64,000 nucleotides of DNA from Candidatus Dormiibacter inghamiae (lineage in GTDB: Bacteria; Chloroflexota; Dormibacteria; Dormibacterales; Dormibacteraceae), in contig JAEKNQ010000019.1 of the NCBI GenBank assembly GCA_016464825.1, forward strand, positions 62,001-126,000. The letters run 5' to 3'. Made by a program: the position numbers and the translations under genes. The notes under the pieces were generated by a model, which had not been told where the DNA came from, did no database searches, and saw only the letters and a list, made by a program, of their open reading frames with translations. Shown piece after piece: positions 50,642 through 58,776 of this stretch (positions within the stretch are counted from its first letter, which is position 1; each line of letters opens with the position of its first letter).

Positions 50642-51838
50642 GTGTCGAGCAAATCGACCCAACGGAACCATCCGGTCTCCGGCGAGCCCGTAGATCGGCT
50701 GCTCAAGGCCTGGCGCGGCGAGATCGAGGCTCGCTATGTCTACGACGTGCTGGCGCGCCGCGAGCCGGACAAGCGCCGGCAGCTGATTCTGCACCAGATC
50801 GCGGACGGCGAGATGCAGCATCGACTGCGGCTGGAGGCCAGGCTGAGCGAGCTGGGGGAGCCCCTGCCCGATCCCAAGTCGGTTCGCATCTCGCCCTGGC
50901 TCAAGCTGCAGGCGCGACTGGCGCCGCAGGACAAGCTGCTGCGCGCCCGGGAGGCGGCGGAGGACGATGAGGTGCTCGGCGTCTACGGGTCCTCGACAGG
51001 CGATCCGGCGACTGACGCAGTGCTGCAGGGCATTCGGGCGGATGAGGCAGCCCACTCCAAGGAGGTGGGAGCCATGCTAGAGGGCCCGGTTCCTGACCCC
51101 CAGCCTCTCGCGTCCCCGGGGCCGCAGGGCCGCCTCGACAGGATCCTGGGCCGCGAGCGCTGGCATCGCACAGGATCGGGTTGGATCTCCGATGCCATCT
51201 ACGGGGCCAATGATGGACTGGCAGCCGTCTTCGGAATCGTGGCAGGCGTCAGCGGAGCGACCAACGCCCAGGACCGGTTCGTCCTCACCGCCGGCCTCGC
51301 CGGAGCCAGCGCCTCAGCCCTCTCGATGGGAGTTGGCGCCTGGCTGGCCGCCCGCTCCACAAGCGAGGTGGCGGCCGCCAACCTTGCCCACGAGCGCCGC
51401 GAGCTGGAGGAACACCCGGCAGAGGAGAAGGAGGAGCTCTCGCTCTTCTACCAGTTGAAAGGACTGGACAGGAAGGATGCTGACGAGCTGGTGGAGAAGC
51501 TGGCCCGCAACCCTGAGGCCATGTTGCAGACGCTGGCGGCCGAGGAGTTCGGTGGTCTGGACCCGGGCGGCAACCCCTGGACCGCGGGCCTCGCCGGCTT
51601 CGTGAGCACGGCTGTGGGCGCGATCATCCCGGTCATCCCGTTCTTCTTCGTCGGCGGCACCACAGGTGTTGTTTGGGCAGCCGGCGTCTCCCTGGTGGCG
51701 CACTTCCTGGTCGGCGCGGCCAAGTCGCTCTTCACGCTCCGCAGCTGGTGGAGTTCAGGGCTCGAGATGACGCTGGCGGGAGTGATAGTGGGCGGCGCGA
51801 CCTTCCTGCTTGGCATCGTCTTCAAGGCCAGCACCTAA
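50642..51838 (+). CDS. Ferritin-like/VIT-family iron transporter (MbfA type)
   Basis: The product is 398 aa from GTG 50642. The N-terminal ferritin-like domain (about 15-145) has a di-iron site: GEIEARYVYDVLARRE (Glu), DGEMQHRLRLEARLSELG (E-x-x-H) and RADEAAHSKEVGAM (E-x-x-H). The C-terminal VIT1/CCC1 domain (about 180-398) has GSGWISDAIYGANDGLAAVF and ALSMGVGAWLAARSTSEVAA, with five membrane helices and a cytosolic acidic loop (LEEHPAEEKEELSLFYQLK). The architecture matches membrane-bound ferritin-like exporters that remove excess iron. The DtxR-type operators ahead of it support iron control. Confidence 0.92.
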   Translation: MSSKSTQRNHPVSGEPVDRLLKAWRGEIEARYVYDVLARREPDKRRQLILHQIADGEMQHRLRLEARLSELGEPLPDPKSVRISPWLKLQARLAPQDKLLRAREAAEDDEVLGVYGSSTGDPATDAVLQGIRADEAAHSKEVGAMLEGPVPDPQPLASPGPQGRLDRILGRERWHRTGSGWISDAIYGANDGLAAVFGIVAGVSGATNAQDRFVLTAGLAGASASALSMGVGAWLAARSTSEVAAANLAHERRELEEHPAEEKEELSLFYQLKGLDRKDADELVEKLARNPEAMLQTLAAEEFGGLDPGGNPWTAGLAGFVSTAVGAIIPVIPFFFVGGTTGVVWAAGVSLVAHFLVGAAKSLFTLRSWWSSGLEMTLAGVIVGGATFLLGIVFKAST

Positions 51839-51870
51839 GTCTCCGCAACACACGCTGAGGCGCGCACGGT

Positions 51871-52605
51871 CTACACCGCTCGCGCCAGCAGGCGCAGAGC
51901 CGCCTGGAGAAGATCCTGATTGTCTCGCGCCGGACGGCCGTCCGGCAGCAGCAACGTGTCCTCCAGGCCAACCCGAAAGCCGTGACCTCGTTCGACGGCG
52001 GCCGAGATGACGCCCCACGTGGTCAGGTCGTATCCATGGTGGAAACGGGGACAGGAGAAACCTGCTTCGTCCAGCATGTCGTCGGTGGCGGCGGCGACCT
52101 CAACTGCCGCCTCCGGCACGGGCTGAGAGATCTCAACCAGCACATGCTGAGGCTGCAAACCTGAGGCGAGCAGGACTTGGGCGTCGGCCGGACCGGAGAG
52201 TCCTGCCTCGACTCCGATTTCCAGCTCGCTGAGCGCGAGGCTCAAATCCAGCGGATGCGACTCCCAGAAGTTGACCGAAACGAAGTCCGGCCGGACCCGC
52301 CAGCTCCGGATCAGGTCCAGCCTCCGCTCCCAGTCCGGTTCGATGGCTGCGCGGGTGCTGAAGCCGAGCAGCAGGCCGGGGCAGGTTGCGCGGACGGCTC
52401 GCACGACTGCCTCGCAGGCGTCAGCCATCAAGGTCTCCTGTCCCTGGGAGTCGCGCGGATGGACATGGACGGCGAAGCACCCGGCCTGCTGGCACCCCCA
52501 GCTATCGCGGGCGATCGCGTCAGGTGTCAGCGGCACCGCCCGGTGCTCGTCGGTCGAACGGCCCCCGTTCAGGCAGGCCTTGAATGCGAGCGTGGCAGCC
52601 CTCAG
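51871..52605 (-). CDS. BKACE-family beta-keto acid cleavage enzyme, probable CTG start
   Basis: The product is 244 aa. Homology to the BKACE (3-keto-5-aminohexanoate cleavage) family extends upstream of the first ATG/GTG (GTG 52536) through LAFKACLNGGRSTDEHRAVP, in frame back to CTG 52605. That CTG overlaps the stop of the upstream gene as CTGA, so a CTG start with translational coupling is likely. The metal site HVHPRDSQGQE has the H-x-H ligands, and FHHGYDLTTWGVISAAVERG lies near the end of the barrel. The enzyme condenses a beta-keto acid with acetyl-CoA. The keto acid used here is unknown. Confidence 0.82.
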   Translation of the reverse strand: MRAATLAFKACLNGGRSTDEHRAVPLTPDAIARDSWGCQQAGCFAVHVHPRDSQGQETLMADACEAVVRAVRATCPGLLLGFSTRAAIEPDWERRLDLIRSWRVRPDFVSVNFWESHPLDLSLALSELEIGVEAGLSGPADAQVLLASGLQPQHVLVEISQPVPEAAVEVAAATDDMLDEAGFSCPRFHHGYDLTTWGVISAAVERGHGFRVGLEDTLLLPDGRPARDNQDLLQAALRLLARAV

Positions 52606-54248
52606 GCCCGGTCCTCATCGGCGTCCATATAGGGATACCTGTAGTTCGAGGCCGGCACGAACGTCTCCTTCACAGTCCGCGGCGTGACCCAGCGGGTGAG
52701 GTTCCACATCGAGCCGGCCTTGTCGTTGGTGCCGGAGGCCCGACTGCCGCCGAACGGCTGCTGACCCACCACTGCGCCTGTCGGCTTGTCGTTGACGTAG
52801 AAGTTGCCGGCGGCATAGAGCAGGCGGTCGTGGGCCAACTCAACAGCCTTCCGGTCCTGCGCGAAGACAGCGCCGGTGAGCCCGTATGGCGCTGAAGTCT
52901 CGATGAGGTCAAGGGTTTCCGCATACCGCCCGTCTGGAAAGACGTTCACGGTCACGACAGGGCCGAAGAGCTCGTCCCGGAGCAGGCGGGAGCCGGTGTC
53001 CTGCGTGACAACCACCGTCGGCGAGACGAACCAGCCCTCGCTGTCATCCACCTTGCCGCCGACCAGCACCTCGTGTCCGCTCTTGGCGCGCGCCTCCTGG
53101 ATGGCTCCCTTCTGACGCTCGAACGAGGCTTGGTTGATGACTGCGCCCATGAAATTGCGGAAGTCCGCCACATCGCCGACGGGAATCGAGGCCACCTCAT
53201 CGGCCAGCTGCTCGCGGATGGGCTGCCAGAGGCTCTCCGGCACGAAGACGCGGGAGGCGGCTGAGCACTTCTGGCCCTGGTATTCGAAGGAGCCGCGCAG
53301 GATCGCCGTGGCCACCGCCTCCGGTTCCGCCGAGGGGTGGGCGACTATGAAGTCTTTGCCGCCCGTCTCACCCACCAGTCGCGGGTAGTTGCGGTAGGCG
53401 TCAAGCTTCTCGGCCGTGCGGCGCCAGATGTCGCGAAAGACGGCTGTCGAGCCTGTGAAGTGGATGCCCGCCAGCTCCGGGCTCTCCAGGGCGACGGGAA
53501 CCAGCTCGGCGCCCGGGCCATGGACGAGGTTGATCACTCCGTCCGGCAGGCCGGCAGCCTGCCAGAGACGCATCAGGAAGTGGTTGGAGAGCGCCGCCGT
53601 CTCGGCAGGCTTCCAGACGACGGTGCCGCCCATCAGCGCCGGCGCAGTCGGCAGGTTGCCCGCGATCGAGGTGAAGTTGAAAGGCGTAACCGCCAGCGTG
53701 AACCCCTCCAGGGGACGGTATTCCAGGCGATTCCAGACGCCCGGCGATGACTCCGGCTGCTCTGCGTAGATCCGCTCCAGGAAGGCCACGTTGTAGCGCA
53801 GAAAATCGCAGAGCTCGCAGGCGGCGTCGATCTCGGCCTGGTGCGCCGTCTTGGACTGCCCCAACATCGTGGAGGCGTTGATGACGTCGCGCCAGGGGCC
53901 GGCCAGCAGTTCGGCGGCGCGGAGGAAGATCGCCGCCCTCTCTGTCCAGGCCAGGCGAGACCATTCCGGCCAAGCCTTGCGCGCAGCTGCGATGGCCTGG
54001 TGCATCTCGGCCTCCCCCGCCCGCTGCACAGTGCCCAGCACGTGGCTGCGCCGGTGCGGCATCCGCGCCTCGAAGGTGCGGCCGGTGTTGACATCCTTGC
54101 CGCCGATGATCAGCGGCATCTCGGTCTGCCGGCTGGAGAGCTCCTTCAGCTTCGCCCGCAGGGAGGTCCGCTCAGGACTGCCAGGAGCATAGGAGCGGAT
54201 CGGCTCGTTGTAGGGGTCAGGGGTCTGGAAGATTCCAGGTGCGCTCAC
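52602..54248 (-). CDS. pruA: L-glutamate gamma-semialdehyde (P5C) dehydrogenase
   Basis: The product is 548 aa, close to the usual length of stand-alone PruA. It oxidises glutamate-5-semialdehyde to glutamate with NAD+. Blocks are RSHVLGTVQRAGEAEMHQAI, PFNFTSIAGNLPTAPALMGG, VVWKPAETAALSNHFLM (cofactor Lys), IHFTGSTAVFRDIWRRTAEK, LVGETGGKDFIVAHPSAEPE (catalytic Glu) and SFEYQGQKCSAASRVFVPES (catalytic Cys). The end carries QQPFGGSRASGTNDKAGSMW. It overlaps both neighbours by 4 bases (ATGA with the exporter, CTGA with BKACE). No proline dehydrogenase gene is in the window. Confidence 0.93.
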   Translation of the reverse strand: MSAPGIFQTPDPYNEPIRSYAPGSPERTSLRAKLKELSSRQTEMPLIIGGKDVNTGRTFEARMPHRRSHVLGTVQRAGEAEMHQAIAAARKAWPEWSRLAWTERAAIFLRAAELLAGPWRDVINASTMLGQSKTAHQAEIDAACELCDFLRYNVAFLERIYAEQPESSPGVWNRLEYRPLEGFTLAVTPFNFTSIAGNLPTAPALMGGTVVWKPAETAALSNHFLMRLWQAAGLPDGVINLVHGPGAELVPVALESPELAGIHFTGSTAVFRDIWRRTAEKLDAYRNYPRLVGETGGKDFIVAHPSAEPEAVATAILRGSFEYQGQKCSAASRVFVPESLWQPIREQLADEVASIPVGDVADFRNFMGAVINQASFERQKGAIQEARAKSGHEVLVGGKVDDSEGWFVSPTVVVTQDTGSRLLRDELFGPVVTVNVFPDGRYAETLDLIETSAPYGLTGAVFAQDRKAVELAHDRLLYAAGNFYVNDKPTGAVVGQQPFGGSRASGTNDKAGSMWNLTRWVTPRTVKETFVPASNYRYPYMDADEDRA

Positions 54249-55192
54249 GGCCCTGAGTTTGCCTCAACCGGGGTGCGGGCAGGCTCGGTGCGTCGGTGAG
54301 CCAGCGCCTGGCCGCTCACGATGATTGCCACTCCCGCCAGGATGACCGCGCCTCCAATGAGGATCGTGCTGGTGACGCGCTCACCGATGAACAGCGCGCC
54401 CAGGGCCACCGCGACAACCGGGTTGACGTAGACATAAGTGAAGACGAGCGAGAGGGGCGCAGTCGTGACCAGCCAGGAATAGGCGGTGAAGGCGACGAGC
54501 GAACCGAAGGTGATCAGGTAGGCGACGGCGAGCAGGGAGCGACCGGACACGTGCCCCGACTGGAACCCATTGAGCTCGCCGCTAGTCAGACCGAGCAGCA
54601 GCAGTGACAGAGCGCCGAACGCCTGCTGGAGGCTCGCAGCGGCCAGGGGAGTGCCCGGCAAAGGTGACCGGCTGGCGATGACCGAGCCGAGTGACCAGCA
54701 GGTGGCGGCGCAGAGCACTTCGAGGAGGCCGATCGGGTCAAGGTGGGCGCCTCCTCCCGGTCGGCCGAGGATGAACAAGCCGCCGAAGCCCAGGGCCATG
54801 CCTGCCCCCTGCCAGAGGCCAATCGGCGTGCGGAACGCGACAAGCCCCATCAATGCCACCAGCAGAGGAGAGCAGGCGATGACGAGGGAGGCCACGCCGC
54901 TCGGGATCCGCTGTTCCGAGAGGGCGAGCAGGCCATTGCCACCGGCAAAAAGGGCTACGCCGACCAAAGCGCAGCTCAGGATCTGGCCCTTGCTCAAGCC
55001 TGTTCGCCACTCCCCCCTTAGGGCGGCGATCAGGCTCAAGACCAGCGCGGCCGCCCCGAACCGGAGACCCGCCGCGAGCAGGGGGGGCATCGTCTCGACC
55101 ATGACGCGGATCCCGAAGTAGGTCGAGCCCCACAGGATGTAGACGATCAGCAGGGCGCTCCAGACGCGCCACCCGCTGGCTCGCTTGCTCAA
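54245..55192 (-). CDS. EamA/DMT-family exporter (YedA-like)
   Basis: The product is 315 aa from TTG 55192. Ten membrane segments are arranged as two EamA repeats: LLIVYILWGSTYFGIRVMVE near the start, ALSEQRIPSGVASLVIACSP, and the second repeat's LVTTAPLSLVFTYVYVNPVV with ALGALFIGERVTSTILIGGA. These are typical of YedA/RhaT-like metabolite or amino-acid exporters. It is the first gene of the leftward unit with pruA and BKACE, and may move a related amino acid or overflow product. Confidence 0.9.
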   Translation of the reverse strand: MSKRASGWRVWSALLIVYILWGSTYFGIRVMVETMPPLLAAGLRFGAAALVLSLIAALRGEWRTGLSKGQILSCALVGVALFAGGNGLLALSEQRIPSGVASLVIACSPLLVALMGLVAFRTPIGLWQGAGMALGFGGLFILGRPGGGAHLDPIGLLEVLCAATCWSLGSVIASRSPLPGTPLAAASLQQAFGALSLLLLGLTSGELNGFQSGHVSGRSLLAVAYLITFGSLVAFTAYSWLVTTAPLSLVFTYVYVNPVVAVALGALFIGERVTSTILIGGAVILAGVAIIVSGQALAHRRTEPARTPVEANSGP

Positions 55193-55628
55193 ACGCCCGA
55201 CCGCACCAAGCCCAGGCTAGCGGTTCTCCGGAAAGCCGCGCCCAGCGATGAGGGGCGAAGGGCGTCCGAGGCGGTCGCTGCGTCCTTCGTCCGTGCGGAA
55301 GCCGCGGCTCAGCTCGACCCCGAGATTTGATCCCGTCAGATGCAGCGAAACTGCTTGGTCGCAAGAGGCTTCAACTTGGACTCAACCGACGGGCAAGCGT
55401 ATACATGGGAAACACGCCCAGCGGAGGAGCCCGGGAGACATGCAGGTGGTAATCGCAGCGGGAGGATCCATTGAAACGCTATCGGTCCCCCTGCTCGGAA
55501 CCATGCGCGACCGTCGCATCCCTTTGGTGTGGCGGCCCTGAGATCGTCGGCGATAGCGTCGGAAGTATGTTTAGGCCCACCGGAGGTCCCGCCCCGGCTC
55601 CTCCAGTGAGTAAGCAGGAGGTTGTGAG
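55193..55628. other. Divergent intergenic stretch between exporter operon and sugar locus
   Basis: There are 436 bases with no gene recognised. Two divergent promoters are expected; TAGCCT (minus strand, near 55213-55218) could be the -10 of the exporter. CAGGAGG (55615-55621) is the ribosome site of the next gene. I could not confirm a LacI-type sugar operator. Confidence 0.35.
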
Positions 55629-56915
55629 ATGAGAAGCATCCATTGGGCTTCGCTGGGCGGCGCGCTGGCACTGATCCTGGCGCTGGCCGGGTGTGGGGGC
55701 AGCAGCCAGACAAGCTCGCAGGCAGCCAGCGCGAAGGGCCCTATCCAGGTCTGGTACTCCAACAATCCGGAGGAGGTGAAGTGGGGGGAGGCGATGGTTG
55801 CGGGCTGGAACAAGGACCACCCCCAAGACCAGGTGACCGGCCAGCAGATCCCCGCCGGCAAAAGCTCTGAAGAAGTGATCGGGGCTGGGATCACGGCGGG
55901 TACGACGCCCTGCCTGATCTTCAACACCTCACCCGCCTCGGTACCGCAATTCCAGAAGCAGGGCGGCCTGGTCCCGCTCAGCGACTTTTCGGGCGCTAAC
56001 GCGTATATCGATTCCCGCACAGGCAGCCGGGCGGGCCAGTACAAGTCGCCCGACGGAAAGTATTACCAGATGCCCTGGAAGACCAACCCGGTGATGATCT
56101 TCTATAACAAGGACGTCTTCCAGAAGGCGGGGCTCGACGTCAGCAACCCGCCGCTCAAGACCTACGATCAGTTCCTGACCACCTCGCAGGCTGCAGTGGC
56201 GAAGGGAGGCGTCAGGGCCGCCATCTGGCCGGCTCCGAGCTCCGAGTTCTACCAGCCGTGGTTCGACTTCTATCCCCTGTTCATCGCCCAGACGAAAGGC
56301 AAGCAGCTGGTCGAGAACAAGCAGCCGCAGTTCGATTCTTCAGACGGCATCGCAGTCGCCAACTTCTGGCGTCAGATGTATGCCGGGAATCTGGCCCCGA
56401 AGGAGCCCGCCCAGGGTGACGCCTTTGCCACCGGGCAGGCCGCCATGGCGATAGTCGGGCCCTGGGCCATCGCCCAATACACTGGCAAGGTGAATTGGGG
56501 CGTGGTTCCGGTTCCAACCAAGAACGGGATGGATCCGGCCCAGATTCATACTTTTTCCGACCAGAAGTCGGTGGGCATGTATTCAAGCTGCAAGAACCGG
56601 GGCACCGCCTGGGATTTCCTCAAGTTCACCACGAGCAGCGCGAATGACGGCCAGCTGCTGGAGCTGACGGGTCAGATGCCGATGCGGACTGACCTGCCAG
56701 GTACATACGGCAGCTACTTCCAGTCACACCCCGAGTACAAGCTGTTCGCCGATCAGGCCTCCCGTACAGTGGAGGTGCCGAACGTGCCGAACTCGGTCGA
56801 GATGTGGCAGGACTTTCGCGCCGCGTACTCCAAGTCGGTCATATTCGGCAACCAAAGCGTGGACCAATCCTTCAAGGCGGCGTCCGACCAGATCAAGACG
56901 CTGGTGAGCCAGTGA
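55629..56915 (+). CDS. Sugar ABC transporter, substrate-binding lipoprotein
   Basis: The product is 428 aa with CAGGAGG upstream. The lipoprotein signal LGGALALILALAGC has its Cys near residue 22, then the SBP_bac_1 fold: IQVWYSNNPEEVKWGEAMVA (about 39-58), YYQMPWKTNPVMIFYNKDVF (about 145-164), GPWAIAQYTGKVNWGVVPVP and KSVGMYSSCKNRGTAWDFLK. It captures an oligosaccharide outside the cell. The downstream mannoside-active genes suggest manno-oligosaccharides. It is the first gene of the rightward sugar unit. Confidence 0.92.
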   Translation: MRSIHWASLGGALALILALAGCGGSSQTSSQAASAKGPIQVWYSNNPEEVKWGEAMVAGWNKDHPQDQVTGQQIPAGKSSEEVIGAGITAGTTPCLIFNTSPASVPQFQKQGGLVPLSDFSGANAYIDSRTGSRAGQYKSPDGKYYQMPWKTNPVMIFYNKDVFQKAGLDVSNPPLKTYDQFLTTSQAAVAKGGVRAAIWPAPSSEFYQPWFDFYPLFIAQTKGKQLVENKQPQFDSSDGIAVANFWRQMYAGNLAPKEPAQGDAFATGQAAMAIVGPWAIAQYTGKVNWGVVPVPTKNGMDPAQIHTFSDQKSVGMYSSCKNRGTAWDFLKFTTSSANDGQLLELTGQMPMRTDLPGTYGSYFQSHPEYKLFADQASRTVEVPNVPNSVEMWQDFRAAYSKSVIFGNQSVDQSFKAASDQIKTLVSQ

Positions 56916-56930
56916 GCGGGAGGAATTAGC

Positions 56931-57851
56931 TTGGCGGTCTCGGCACCAGCGCCAGCGGGCGCCCGCCGACCCAGGTTGCAGACGTTGCTCGGTGAGCAGC
57001 CGATCGGCTACCTGTTCGTAGCGCCTTTTGTGATCTTCCTGATCGCGATCTACGCCTATCCCTTCTTCTACTCGATCTACATGTCCTTCTATGACTATTT
57101 CTTCGCGGCCCCGGGGGCTGTGGTCGACAGGCCCTTCGTGGGCCTGGCCAACTACACCCGCGCTGTGCAGGACCCGCTTTTCCACATCGCCCTTCGAAAT
57201 GTGGTCATCTTCTTACTCATCAATGTCCCTGTCACAGTGGTGGTCGCCATGGTGCTGGCCACCGCACTGAACGCCGCCATCCCCCTGCGCAGCTTCTTCA
57301 GGGCCGCCTACTACGTCCCCTACGTCACCGCCAGCGTCGCCGCCGTAAGCATCTGGCTCTGGCTGTTTGGGGGCCCGGGACTGGTCAATAAGGTCAGCGG
57401 GCCGTTAGCTCCCAACCCCACCTGGCTGGTCAATGCCTTCTGGGTGATGCCGATCATCGCACTCTATGTGACCTGGAAGGGCCTCGGCCTCTATATCCTT
57501 CTCTACCTAGCCGCCCTGCAGAATATTGCCAAGGAGCTCTACGAGGCGGCCAGCGTGGACGGCGCCGGCCGAATCAGGAGCTTCTTGGTGGTCACTGTGC
57601 CAGGACTTCGGCCCGCCACTCTACTCGTCGTGATCACCTCGGTGATCACTGGAGCCAACCTCTTTACCGAGCCCTATCTACTGACCGGAGGGGGCGGCCC
57701 TGATAACCAATCTGTCTCCCCTGTGTTCTTGCTGTACCGCCAGGGTATTGAGCAGAACCACCCCGGCTATGCGGCCGCGATGGGGCTCCTGCTGGTCCTC
57801 GGCGTCCTGATCGTTTCCGCCATCAACCGATTCGTCCTGGAGAGGGAGTAG
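56931..57851 (+). CDS. Sugar ABC transporter permease (MalF/UgpA type)
   Basis: The product is 306 aa from TTG 56931, with GGGAGGAA 6-13 bases before it. Six membrane helices are seen: YLFVAPFVIFLIAIYAYPFF at the start, FFRAAYYVPYVTASVAAVSI, and the EAA coupling loop ELYEAASVDGAGRIRSFLVV (about 203-222), then ITGANLFTEPYLLTGGGGPD. It forms the pore with the next permease. No ATPase gene lies in the window; such sugar transporters commonly share an MsmK-type ATPase encoded elsewhere. Confidence 0.92.
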   Translation: MAVSAPAPAGARRPRLQTLLGEQPIGYLFVAPFVIFLIAIYAYPFFYSIYMSFYDYFFAAPGAVVDRPFVGLANYTRAVQDPLFHIALRNVVIFLLINVPVTVVVAMVLATALNAAIPLRSFFRAAYYVPYVTASVAAVSIWLWLFGGPGLVNKVSGPLAPNPTWLVNAFWVMPIIALYVTWKGLGLYILLYLAALQNIAKELYEAASVDGAGRIRSFLVVTVPGLRPATLLVVITSVITGANLFTEPYLLTGGGGPDNQSVSPVFLLYRQGIEQNHPGYAAAMGLLLVLGVLIVSAINRFVLERE

Positions 57852-57853
57852 AC

Positions 57854-58759
57854 ATGGCGACCGTGACGGCGACCGAACCCACGGTGGCGGCACGACCCGA
57901 GCCCGCCCAGACGCCCGAGCAGGGCGAGCACGGCTGGCTGCGGTGGGTGAGGCTCATCCCGCTCTTCATCGGGGCACTCGTGTTCATCTTGCCCTTCTAT
58001 TACATGGTTGTGAGCGCCCTGCAGAAGGACCCAAACCCGAACATCTCGGGGGCTTTTCCCAACCCCAACAAGCTGTCACTGGACAATCTGGTCAACATCA
58101 ACAATGCGATCAGCTTGCCTCGGACTCTACTCAACTCGGGCCTCTTCACCGGCGGCGTACTGCTTGCCACACTGGTCTTTGGTGTGCTCGCCGGGTACGC
58201 TCTGGCGCAGCTGCACTTCCGCGGCCGGCAGGTCGTCTTCTACACCATGATCCTGCTGCTGGTGATGCCCTTCCAGCTGCTCATCATTCCGCTCTACGTG
58301 CTGATCGCTCGTAATTTCGGTCTTGCGGACACTCTGCTCGGAATGATCCTACCCTTCGCCATCAACCCGACTGCCGTCTTCATCTTTCGCCAGTTCTTCC
58401 TGCAGCTTCCCAAGGACATGTTCGAAGCGGCGCGCATCGACGGTGCGTCGGAGCTCACCATTCTGACCCGGGTGGTTCTGCCGCTGACGCGGCCAGCGAT
58501 CTTGACTGCTCTACTGATTACCTTCATTGGTCCTTGGAACGAGTTCCTCTGGCCGTTCCTCATCACCAAGAAGCTTTCTCTGCAACCGCTGGCGGTCGCG
58601 CTGGCCAACTTCATCTCGACGTCAGCCCAGAGAGGCCCCAATCCATATGGGGCGATCCTGGCTGGAGCCACGGTGCTGGCAGTGCCCGTGATCATCCTCT
58701 TTCTCATCTTCCAGCGGCGGTTCGTGGAGTCCTCGATCGGCTCGGCCGTGAAGGGCTAA
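57854..58759 (+). CDS. Sugar ABC transporter permease (MalG/UgpE type)
   Basis: The product is 301 aa; ATG 57854 comes 3 bases after the preceding stop. Six membrane helices and the MalG pattern are seen: LIPLFIGALVFILPFYYMVV, LFGVLAGYALAQLHFRGRQV-like helix 3, and the EAA loop DMFEAARIDGASELTILTRV (about 189-208). TFIGPWNEFLWPFLITKKLS and a C-terminal IFQRRFVESSIGSAVKG follow. It pairs with the permease before it. Confidence 0.92.
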   Translation: MATVTATEPTVAARPEPAQTPEQGEHGWLRWVRLIPLFIGALVFILPFYYMVVSALQKDPNPNISGAFPNPNKLSLDNLVNINNAISLPRTLLNSGLFTGGVLLATLVFGVLAGYALAQLHFRGRQVVFYTMILLLVMPFQLLIIPLYVLIARNFGLADTLLGMILPFAINPTAVFIFRQFFLQLPKDMFEAARIDGASELTILTRVVLPLTRPAILTALLITFIGPWNEFLWPFLITKKLSLQPLAVALANFISTSAQRGPNPYGAILAGATVLAVPVIILFLIFQRRFVESSIGSAVKG

Positions 58760-58776
58760 GGGACAGGAGGGACGAT

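Noticed and set aside
55440-55500. Possible LacI-type operator (TTGAAACGCTAT) ahead of the sugar unit
   Set aside because: Only half a site is present and no LacI-type regulator gene is in the window.
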